The notes below the pieces were generated by a model that ran no database searches, had not been told where the DNA came from, and was given only the letters and a program-made list of their open reading frames with translations. 64,000 nt of DNA from Galbula dea (lineage: Eukaryota > Chordata > Aves > Piciformes > Galbulidae). Positions 50,753 to 60,600 of this stretch are shown piece after piece (position 1 is the stretch's first letter; each line of letters starts with the position of its first letter). The stretch is from NCBI GenBank assembly GCA_013399015.1, contig VWZX01006814.1:1550001-1614000 (forward strand). The letters are read 5' to 3'. A program made the position numbers and the translations under genes.

Positions 50753-52353
50753 CTGTAAAGATATCATGGCTGTAAGCATGTGAGTAAAGCTTTAATACTC
50801 AGCCCTTCAACACCTACACTGTCAGCCAGCTAATGGCATTAAGTAAAAAAAATAGCCACTATCAGCCTTCATTTTCAGGGACAATACAGGAATTGTATCA
50901 AGAGACTATTTTCCTATGGTCAAAGGGACACAAGTACAAAGGCTGGAATCTGCTGTATTTGACCTTTACCATCAAGAGGCAATGGCCTCAGTGTTATCAA
51001 GACTAATGATTAATGCTGGGGCCAATCTAATCAGATACCCCGATTTTGTTCCAGTTCTGGCAGGTCATGGATTAAACAAAAGACCAAAAAAAACCACTGC
51101 ATTGACAGAACACAGCTTTCGGGGAAGTCACAGAGGAGTACTGGAAAACATCAGTTCACAAGAGCAAAGCTTTGGACATGAAAAAGAATTAAGAAAAAAG
51201 TAAGCTTTCAAAACAGTCCCTCTTCAATCTTAATTTAGTAATTTACTAAATTAATTTCTTGTGCAACTTTAGTGGGCCAACAATGTCTTCAGTTGAGCTA
51301 GATGAAAATATATGGAAATCCAAACTGCACAAGGTAAAAAGTATTAATGTCTGGTCACTTAAGAAATGTTGCAACAGAAGCAGGGCAGTAAAAACATTCC
51401 ACTTCAGTGGATACTCTGCCACATTCTTCCCCAAGTTCTCATGCACTAACAGTGACCAAGGCAAGAAGAATGACCCAGGGATGACCTAAGGCTGTAAGAC
51501 TCAATTTTTAAGTCCTTACATGAAAACATTTTGCATATTAATCAACTTGAAAGAAAAACTGTTCACTTTCAGGTTTGTTTTCTACCTAAAGCATCAATAG
51601 CAATACCAAAATATCTATATGGTTACTACACTGTTAACAGAACTACATTTACTGAACAACAGAGCTTCTCTCTCAGTGGTAATGACTGGGACAGTAGTCC
51701 TGCATAAAGAATAATTTTTAAAAGCTGCAGTTATAGGTTTGTTTGTGTGGAAAGGAATTTTAGAATGTTTATGTCAGACGGTGAAGTCACAACAAATTGC
51801 CTGGCTTCCCAGAACTTCACAGGCTAACGTAATGGAGACTAAATCCAAACGGTTGATTAATTCTGTAGTTACATTACACAACCAGTTATTTCACAGCCAA
51901 AACCCAGCATTTCCAATTAAAAAGTAACTTCCATTTAGAGACACAAACTAAGATATAGCAAGGATTTTTCTTGATAGCAATCAATAACATATGTATTAAT
52001 GCAATGACAAATTATGAACTATACATCCTGAAGTCTTTACGAAAAGACTGCTCTGACAGATCAATTCAAGAAACTCTGTCATTTATTACATTAGCAAATG
52101 GTAATTTACCAAAACTACCCTACTTTTATAAGGTTAGTGACAAACAGGGCATATCTAGAAAATCACCCCACATCCCTTTGCTTTCTATCTAAAATACTGA
52201 CCTTTATTAAAGAGAGTAAAATAATACCTAATATCATATTTATTTCCTAACTTCTTTTTGCTTTTAGTCCCCCTATGGGCAGTTCAAACTGAATGAAAAT
52301 TTCTTACCATTGAACTATTTCATGTAACTGTTAGAGAAGTTTTCTACACTTAC
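50753..52353 (-). other. SMNDC1: SMNDC1 intron
   Basis: The intron runs from GTAAGTGTAG to ATCTTTACAG on the minus strand. No mobile element or gene was recognised in its 1.6 kb; open frames here look like chance. Confidence 0.93.
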
Positions 52354-52496
52354 TGTCCATCCTCACTCCATATTGCCATGCACCTATCCCCAACCTTCCA
52401 GGAGTGACTGGGCAGAGCAGAAGCAGAACTGTCAGAACTTGTAAGAGTCTCCGAAGGTTGTGTTGAAAGGAGATCTTTGGTTAATTCTATGACTTC
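52354..52496 (-). CDS. SMNDC1: SMNDC1 exon: linker and start of the Tudor domain
   Basis: The 143-nt exon encodes residues 41-87 plus two bases of Gln88: 'EVIELTKDLLSTQPSETLTS', a Ser-rich linker 'SDSSASALPS', then 'HSWKVGDRCMAIWSEDG'. The last block is the first strand of the Tudor barrel and contains Trp83 of the aromatic cage. The linker is the least conserved part of the protein, differing from the human 'SFASTQPT' form. The acceptor is TTTCATAG and the donor CA|GTAAGT, which splits the Gln codon. Confidence 0.97.
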
Positions 52497-53154
52497 CTAT
52501 GAAAGACAAAAACCACCATAAAAACTAATTTTTCACACTCTATTACCATGTATATTTTTACTCCAAGCTTACTGGTTTGGTATTTTTGAAGTTACTGTAT
52601 TAAATTCATAGCTGATATAAAGTGGATTGGGTTCTTTTAGCTTTTTAATCATTTAACTAAAGTCACTTATTGCCAACAAATAAAAAGATGTGTGGTCCTC
52701 ACTGTATTGCAGTAAAGCTGCCCAAGCCTTCCTCAAAGTTTCAAAAAGTAGCTTTTTTAATAGCATTTCTTTCTAGATGAATTTTTTATTCATAGGCACA
52801 AAGACAAAGCTAGACAGTCTCAATATAACCAAAAAGTATGACTCTACACGTGCCTGCACATGATGTTGGTTACTGACCAAAAACCACAAAACATGTGGCA
52901 GTACAAGTATTCAGCAGGACAGTGCGCTGAAGATAAATCATGAAAGGACATACCACTGCTATTCTCTTTGTAACTGGCAGTTTCCTCCATCCCTTTCTCT
53001 TTGGGACTGGCTGGCTACATTATTTACAGTAATCTCCAGAACACACAACAAGTACAATTGCAGCACTTCTAAGTGATGAAACAATTTTCATTTTACTCCA
53101 AAATATGCAGATTGGCTGAACTGAAACACACAGAGCCAGGGTGGATGAATACCT

Positions 53155-53560
53155 TCACTGCTCTCCAACAGGTCAGTCCCAATACTGATCCATGGGGTTG
53201 GTCTTTCCCAGGTGCAAACCTCCACACTTGGCCTTGTTGAATTTCATTAAAACGTCTCCCTGCTCAACTCTCCAGCCTGTCTAAATCACACTGAATGGCA
53301 GCACAACCCTCCGGTGTGTAAGCCACTCCACCCAGTTTAACGTTATCAGCAAACCTGCTGACAGTGCACTCTGTTCCCTCATCCAGGTTGTCAAAGAATA
53401 TATTGAAAAGTACTGGTCCCAGTACTGACCCCTGAGGGACTCCACTAGACACAGGCCTCCAACTAGACTCCATCCCACCGACCACAGCTCCAACTTCAAC
53501 CAGTTCACAGTCCACCTCACTACCCAATCATCCAGACCACGTTTCCTCAGTAGTAACTGT
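53155..53560 (-). pseudogene. CR1 LINE internal fragment (reverse-transcriptase region)
   Basis: On the minus strand it encodes 'SSWRPVSSGVPQGSVLGPVL' and 'FNIFFDNLDEGTECTVSRF', then 'GGVAYTPEGCAAIQCDLDRL', the palm region of CR1 ORF2. The catalytic FADD reads FADN and a stop and frame changes follow, so it is dead. Remnants of the next region ('KFNKAKCGGLHLGKTNP'-like) lie in another frame. Both ends are missing: no octamer tail is present. It is older than the 21745 copy by divergence and sits in the intron in sense orientation. Confidence 0.88.
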
Positions 53561-55164
53561 AATCATAGAAACATGCTTAGAATTACTTCTACTACTTGGG
53601 TCTCCATTTTCTGTACTACTACAGCTGACCCAGTGATAGATTTTGAATAACATGTTACTTAATTTGAGAGTGCTCCACAGAACACAGCATTAACCTAATT
53701 TTCCCTCCTAGATGCAAATCCCAAGCTATTCTTTAACATCTAAATCACCATATTCTGCAAATCCAAGTAACATCATGGTTTGAAACAGCCCTCTCATTTC
53801 AGCAGGTCAAATACAATACATCAGGCACGAGCTACCTGAAAGTAAGCGTTTCAGCTATGCAGACTACCAGTAATATGAAACCATAGATTTATTCATGTAA
53901 CATTTATAGTTGGCTTATTGTAGAACTTAGATGTGAATCGTTTCAGACAAGAATTCTTTAAATTTGATCAAGTCACTTACACAGCAAGCTGTAAATAGCA
54001 AACTTTCAGTAAAAATCTTCAACTGGTATCTATGTACCATAGTGCTAAGCACACAAGATAGAAACATTAATTTCACTGCAACTCATGAGATAGTTCTGAA
54101 GCCTTTAACAGAACAGCTCATTCAAAGAAAGTTTCTGAGCAGCTCAGTACAGCCCAATGGGTTGAACAGCATGGCTTGCTGCCACATCCTTATGACACAG
54201 AGGTGTGACCTGCAGAGATTACTAGTTGATTGGCAAGATTTTTTTTTGACCAGCTGGTCTTTGTAAAGCCAGACAGAGCTCTACACTCCAGAACACAACA
54301 CCCACAGATATCATCTCCAATTACAGAAGATGACAGTTGCCATCAATTCTACTCAATACAAAAAGTAAGTTTGTTTCTTGGGTGCACAGACACTACCTTA
54401 GAAGTGCTTCAATGAAACAAAAAAGTGAAAAGCTAAGTAGTTATAAAAATTTATTCTGATATTTATTTTCATCTTGATACTCAGGAATAAAGTTAAATAT
54501 ATGAAATGCACTAGTGCATCACTATTTAGATAGAAAAAAGTTTTCATTACATAGTTAACAATCCTTTTAAAAAAAAAAAGCTCTTTCTTTGGGACACTGA
54601 AGCATTAAACCCATTTTTACAGTTTTTTGTTTGGCATATGTTAAGTCTGCAAAACACTGTCATTTTCAAGGTTGAACATATGGATAGCAAACCTTTTGGG
54701 GACGAAAGTGTAAAGATCTTCCCCATTCTGTGCAGAAAGCTTTTATTAAAAAGTTTGCAAGTTGTCCTTTCACATCAATGATCTCTGCATATCAAAGACG
54801 AGGTCGTCTTGGTATCGGAAATATCATCCCATATGGGTTTTGCTGTGCATTTTAAAAATATAAAAATATACACATGCTTTTAACAGTGTACAACAACGGA
54901 CATTAAGATGATCTATAAGTGCCTTGTGGGCACGAAGACTTTGTAATTTAAAAGGAATTCTACAGATCACTGATTTGAGGCACTACTTATATTTTGGTTG
55001 AAGCATCATTTTCATTGCCGTTATCTCCATACATAATAGTGGCAACTGAAATTTGTACTGGGCAGTTTAGCATATTTTTAGATCTGATGGCTAGTGCAAT
55101 CCACAACAGAAATGAAGCAGGATCTTGCACTCTTACGATAAATTTTAATAGTACTGTGTTGAGT

Positions 55165-55235
55165 TTTGGAGGTTTTTTTTGGTTGTGGTTTTTTTGTTCG
55201 GGTTTTGTTGGTTTGGGGTTTGTTTTTTTTTTTAA
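55165..55235. repeat. G/T-rich low-complexity stretch
   Basis: The segment is built from TTTTGG/GGTTTT-like words and ends in a T run, close to the 3' end of a minus-strand CR1 fragment. It has no coding look. Confidence 0.75.
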
Positions 55236-55267
55236 GATACATATATCTATGCCAATGTGTCTTTATA

Positions 55268-55385
55268 TCACAGAAGATTAGAAGCTGGAAAGGACCTCGA
55301 AAGATCATCTAGTCCAACCCCCCTGCCACAGCAGGATTCCCTAGACCAGGTCACACAGAAGCATGTCCAGATGGGTTTTGAATAT
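55268..55385 (-). mobile_element. CR1 LINE 3' fragment
   Basis: Read on the minus strand: 'CATCTGGACATGCTTCTGTG', 'TGACCTGGTCTAGGGAATCC', 'GGGGTTGGACTAGATGATC', 'GAGGTCCTTTCCAGC' and 'ATCTTCTGTGATA'. Its tail belongs to the same subfamily as the CR1 part of the chimeric element at 43707-43803, sharing the 'GTCTAGGGAATCCTGCT' block. Confidence 0.92.
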
Positions 55386-56070
55386 AAGAATCTAAAAGAC
55401 CACTTATCAGCTTAAAATTGGGCTGGTGGTCTTCCTGTCACTGAATACCATCCTAAGGGCCAGGAATAGTTTTTAGCCCGTATGAATGAGTTATGCTCTC
55501 AAATGTTTAAAAAACTGCAGGTGCCAAATGAAGAACACAACTCTTTTCCTTTCTTATGCAAAAACCTTAACACAATCAAGGCTTAGAGGTACTGGGAATA
55601 CTGAACTACACTCTAAAGCTTTTATCATTGCAAATCAATGAACAGATTCTGGACCAAATGATTTGACAACTCAAAAATAAGCAAAAAGGCTAACATTAAG
55701 CTCAACCATCAGTCTTTGGCACAGTAAAAGCAACCAAAAATAATTACTTTCAGAGAAATGCTTTTAAAAAATACAGAAAAGTAGACAGTAAAGAGAGCAC
55801 CAGCGTATCTTTCATCGCTCCAGCTAAAGTTTTTAGCAGAAGAGTTTGCTGTATAAATTAGTACAGCTATTATACTAATCTACAAGACAGGTTTAAAACT
55901 GGCCACATTTTGAGTTTTTTCAAACCGATCCTACAACAATTGTATCAACTTATGTGAAAAGTAATAAGCCCACAAAGTGTATACTTCTGTTGCAATCCCA
56001 GTATTTAGGAAAGATGAAACCCTCGATAAAGACCCAAAAGTTTCAGCTTCTCATAGCCTCAGGTTCTCAC

Positions 56071-56190
56071 CTGTAAGTCTTTCTTCAGTTTTTGTAAATC
56101 TTCATTTTCTGCATTCCCAGATAAGGCTGCCTCAACTTGCTGAAGTTGAGCTTTGTAGCTAGCTAACTGCTTAGCAAGGTCTTCTGACAT
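56071..56190 (-). CDS. SMNDC1: SMNDC1 first coding exon
   Basis: The exon starts exactly with the initiator ATG (56188-56190), right after TGTTTCTTCCAG, and encodes residues 1-40: 'MSEDLAKQLASYKAQLQQVE' and 'AALSGNAENEDLQKLKKDLQ', an amphipathic helical N-terminus. The start is secure: it matches the human N-terminus, and the non-coding first exon shows no upstream ATG. Spliced to exon 1 the start context is GCCGAG-ATG, with a favourable purine at -3. The five coding exons add to 717 nt, giving 238 residues plus stop, the usual length for SMNDC1. Confidence 0.98.
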
Positions 56191-56885
56191 CTGGAAGAAA
56201 CATATAGCCACAACACATGAAAACAACAGGCTTGCTCCTTTTCAATCACATCTTGTGGGGCAAATAAAATGAAACTGGTACTAAAGTATTAAAAATACAA
56301 CTTCACGGATTTCAACAACACACTGTTTGAATACAAATAGTCGCTCACTTGAAGTTTTGTACTGTTCGATTACTCCCAAACAATTTCTAAAAAGAAAGCT
56401 TGAACACGTGCCTGTGCGCGCAAAAGGAATACACGTAACTTACTGTAGGCAACCAGCAGCGTCTTCAGCCACCGTCAAAATTACCCGTATCTTTAGAAAA
56501 CTACTCCGCACTACAGTTTTTTCTCCTCTGGGTGCCATAAGCCAGAATCTCCAAGCTTACAGCAGCCAAACCCTCAGCAAAACCCACAACCGACTCCTCC
56601 CGGGGTGCTCTCGGCAACCAACCGCCCGGCGCCTGGGAAGGCGACGGTGGGTCCTGCCCTGGGCCACCAGCTCCTTGTCGGACCGCGCTAGGCGACTCGA
56701 GGTGGCACGGAACGGCGAGGAAGTGAAGCCTGGCCCGTGAGGACGGGCCTGCGCCAATGAACAGGCCCAAGTCCAGCGAGACTCAGGCCTAGGCCCAGGC
56801 TCACGCTACCTCAGAGCGGGAACGACGAGGCCGCCAGGAGACGGAAGAAAAGATGCGTGGGCGGCGACGAGCCGCCGGTCCTTAC
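56191..56885 (-). other. SMNDC1: SMNDC1 first intron
   Basis: The intron begins GTAAGGACCG and ends TTTCTTCCAG on the minus strand. Its 5' half lies in the CpG island. It contains an E-box CACGTG at 56405-56410 and a CCAAT on the plus strand at 56754-56758. Confidence 0.9.
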
Positions 56886-57620
56886 CTCGGCGATGGTGCA
56901 GAGCCTGGACCAGGCCGGGGAGAAGAGCGGAGAAACGCCACTCTGGATCCCGTCAGGCCTCAGTCACTGCCGCTTCCGTCTCCTTCTTCGGGGCTAGGGG
57001 CGGGGCAAACAGCCAGAGCACTCTAGCGCTCGCGAGACCGCCTGCCAGTTACGTATTACCAGCACACGGCGCTGGTCACCCGAGCGCTTCAGCCACCTCA
57101 CGCAGGCTCCGTGTCACGTGGGTGTGGGTGTGCGTGCGCGCGTGCACGGGGGAGGAGCTACTCTCACAGCCTCGCGAGGCGCGGGCGGGAGGCCTGGCGC
57201 GTGCGCGGGCTAGTGAGCGGGGTTAGGTGTTGGGCGTTAGCGCTGGGAGCTGTTGGGCGGGTGGTGAGGTGTCGTGGCTAGGTCAGACCGTTTACCGCTG
57301 ATATCGGCGGCCGTGCTCCAGGCCAGGAGGCACTGTGCGTGGTCGCGAGTGAGGCTGGCAGCTGTGGGGCCGCGCTCGGTGTCAGCGCTGGGTCAGGAGT
57401 GAGCAGGAGGTGGCTGGTGGTCTCCTGGCCATTTCCCGGCCTGTGCCCTGGCGGCTCCCGCGTCTCGTGGTGAGGGCTGCGTAAGAAGCTCCAACACCTG
57501 CCCAGGGGAACGGCCCTTGGTCCTCTTTGTTGCGGCTGCGCGGGACAGGGAGCGATCTGCCCTGTCTGGCCGCTGCGGCTGTGCTGGCAGGGTCGACACC
57601 TGGCAAAGCTACTTAAGGGC
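56590..57620. promoter_or_regulatory. SMNDC1: CpG island / SMNDC1 promoter
   Basis: GC content and CpG density rise sharply here against AT-rich flanks. The SMNDC1 transcript start should lie near 56985 (minus). Visible elements are a GC box (56997-57006, GGGGCGGGGC), an ETS-type CGGAAG (minus, 56973-56978), a canonical E-box CACGTG (57115-57120) and an alternating purine-pyrimidine run (57122-57147). No TATA box was seen, as expected for a housekeeping CpG-island promoter. The island continues about 600 bp upstream of the gene, so a divergent transcript is possible. Confidence 0.85.
56886..56985 (-). other. SMNDC1: SMNDC1 non-coding exon 1 (5'UTR)
   Basis: A strong donor (GCCGAG|GTAAGG, exon end at 56886) in the CpG island splices well to the ATG-first exon at 56190. 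No ATG occurs on the minus strand in this interval, so it is leader only. The 5' boundary is estimated from the GC box and ETS site just upstream. Confidence 0.75.
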
Positions 57621-60600
57621 ATCGAAATCTGCCTCGTTTGAGCAAGGAGCAGGTCTTTGTTGTCTTTTTTGACGGAGGAATGAGGTCAGATTTCTCATAT
57701 CTGACTGCTGCTGTGGGGGACTTGAGACCACATGCACCTCATGGATACCCTCGCTCACATCTTTGTTCTTGACAATATCAAACATGCTACTTCCTGGCTG
57801 CTTAAGTGATAATTAGAATCATACAAAACTTAGTACCGAACAGCTCAGAGTGAGTTTCGTTATTTGGTCCTACAACAGGAGAGCAAAAGGGGATGAAAAG
57901 CTGAGTGGTTTCTTCAAGCTTGTCACAGGAAGAAAAAATTATTTCCTGGTGGAAATCCATTTATTAGTCTGACCTTGAGCCTATGAGCCAGGCAAATTAA
58001 TAAGGCACCCAAGAAGTTTCTTACTATTACCAGGAGGATTGGTGCCTCTTTAAACATCCTGTCCCTTGTGGTCGTCAGCATGCAGAGCTTCACAGGAAGA
58101 TGATGTCACTTAGACTGACTCTGTTTGTTTACATACTAAGTGTCCTGCAACGCTTGGTTTATGTCCTGAGAGGATATCCTGACCAAGGATGAAACACATT
58201 TCTGTATCTTGATGTATGACTTGGTAATTAAAATACAGGAATTACTGGATGCTGTTCACAGACTGATTGGTGAGACCAAGTGTAACGATGATAACAACAG
58301 TAGCATCTTTTTAGTATTTTTATTAATAATCTAGAAATAGCTATAGAAAACATTTTCTGCTAAGATTTTGTGGATAGATCAGTGACTGTTGAAACAATGT
58401 AAAAATGTATTGAAACAAGCCAGTCCTGCTGACACGGAGCATACCTATGAGTTAAAATGCACCGATTTCAACTACACATCTCAGAACAAGAAATCTAGGC
58501 CATATCTGCAGGACAAGTGACAGAGAGCGACTGAGGAGGCATGCAGTGTCCAGGAATCGTCAAAGGCAATAACAGCAAAAAAGAGAACATTTACTTGGTT
58601 ACATCAGCAGGAGAAAGCATAAGGAGGTATTTAACTTCTATATAGTTTTAATCCTAAACCAGAATATATGGTTCTAGAGTCTGGAGTTTTGTGGGGTCTG
58701 CAAATCTCTGAAGAAAGCCACCAACAGTATTCTGTAGCTGGAGAAAATGCCCCTCTGACAGTGATAAGGCTGGAATGCCTGATCTGTTTAGATCATAAAG
58801 GAGTGCTGGGATGTGACTTGATTACAACATGTAACTAATTTGAAAGAAAAATAGTATGAAGTACTCAAAACATAAAATCATTGCAACGGCCAGTTCACTA
58901 AAAGCTAAAAGTACAATTACCTTTAAGAGCTTTTTTGGTTTCTTTGCTTTTGTTTTCTTCAGCTTAGGATAGTGTCTTCTTAGACATATATTTCAGTATG
59001 TTATCATTCAAGCACATGCTGTTACATGTTACACAGGAAGACAAGCCAGATCTTGAAACCACTGATACTCAACTCTTACAGATTGGAAATTCTCATTAAC
59101 TTCATCTTTAAAACTATTTCTCTTCATCCAAAACCAGAGATCTTTTTCTATGTTGGACTAAACAAGCTTTTTTAAACTATATTGAGGAAAACCACAATGG
59201 AAGCAGGACATGTCCCTGCTATCTTACAGATAAGAGGTCTTAAACAAGATGTTTTACAGTTCATTCATTGGTTGATGCTTGGAGGGATCTCTGCATAGCA
59301 GCACATTAGCACTATTTAAAACAGTATTTTGTTTTAAAGTTTTGTTCTTTATTTGTTAGGAGGTGAAAGCAAGTTCAGATAAATTTGTGCTGTATCTGAA
59401 TGTTTCTAATTGTGTTCATCTTACCCACGGGCTACCAGAACTGTAAATCCTTACTTTTTTATGGGGTGTTTATACCCTGTAGTACAATCTTACAGTCTAT
59501 TAATAGAATCGAGCCATATTATTTACACTCTATAAAGTTATACTACAGTAATGTAATTGTTACCAAGTAACTGATGATACCATGTTACTGGAATTTATAT
59601 ATAACATTTTAACATACATGATACAGAGAATTTTAGTGTAGTTTATTTCCAAATGAGGGCATGTAAATTCAACACAAATGCTGCAAAATTTGTTTCCCTT
59701 ACTTAGTAACAGAAAGAAAAGGCAACTCGATCAGCTTTTACCTAAGCCAGACTCCGTGGCCATTAGCATTGAGGCTTTCAGTTGTGATTCGTTGTGGGAA
59801 GCTGTTTAATGGATGTTACTGTACTTGGGGTACCACTGAGGAAAACTGGTGTTAAGAGGAGACTTTCTCACCACACTGGTGCTGTGGAGCAGCCGTTAGT
59901 GTAGCGTTAGGGTGATACTCTAGTGAAGGGCACAGCTTGTTGGGAAGGTGAGGCTTCTGGTAACCAGTATAGCTGAGCGTGCCTTGTGGCTCACGAAGGG
60001 GCTGTCTGTTTTGGAGGCAAACTGATTCAGAGTTGGAAGCGACACTGGCGCATCCTGCAGTCTTGCTTGGCTTGTCCAGGAGGTGGTAGTGGTGCTGCAC
60101 AAGACGTCTATAGCGCCAGCCGTGTTTAACTAGCAACGCAGGAAACTTACTCTGTTGTAGGTCCACAGTGATGTCTCTGCTGTTATTTTTATAGCTAGAG
60201 CTAAGGGTAGCGTATGTCTGAAGCTATTTTTGAAGACAGCTGAGAGTATGTGGTGTTTTGAAACATGTATGAGTTACGGTAAATAAGTACACTTAAATCA
60301 GCAATTTTCTGCGTTCCTTCATGTTAAATCCTGCAGCAGCTAAGGGTCGGAGTTTGGAGTGCTCAGCAGCAGCTAATACCATAAAGACATTATTGTATCC
60401 AAATGGTTTAATGTTCATGTTTTTGAACCTTGTCTGTATTGATGGATTGTTGTGCTCAGTACAGGAACCCAGACACTAGCAAAAAAATTGGCTTCTGCGA
60501 ACATAACAGTCTGTCCTGGTGACAGAAACTGCAATCCAAGTCTAGACCAAAATGGATTTTTTAGGCTCTTCTGGTAGGCTGCCTGCCTGTCAGGCACTGC

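Larger units (their letters stand above)
52497..56070 (-). other. SMNDC1: SMNDC1 3.6 kb intron
   Basis: The intron begins GTGAGAACCT and ends TCTTTCATAG on the minus strand. It carries two CR1 fragments, both in the sense direction of the gene (53155-53560 and 55268-55385), plus a G/T-rich stretch at 55165-55235. No other gene was recognised. Confidence 0.93.

Noticed and set aside
57278..57622. A 114-codon minus-strand frame in the CpG island
   Set aside because: GC-rich DNA has few stop codons. Several overlapping frames are open at once, and the residues (Pro, Arg, Ala, Gln) reflect base composition.
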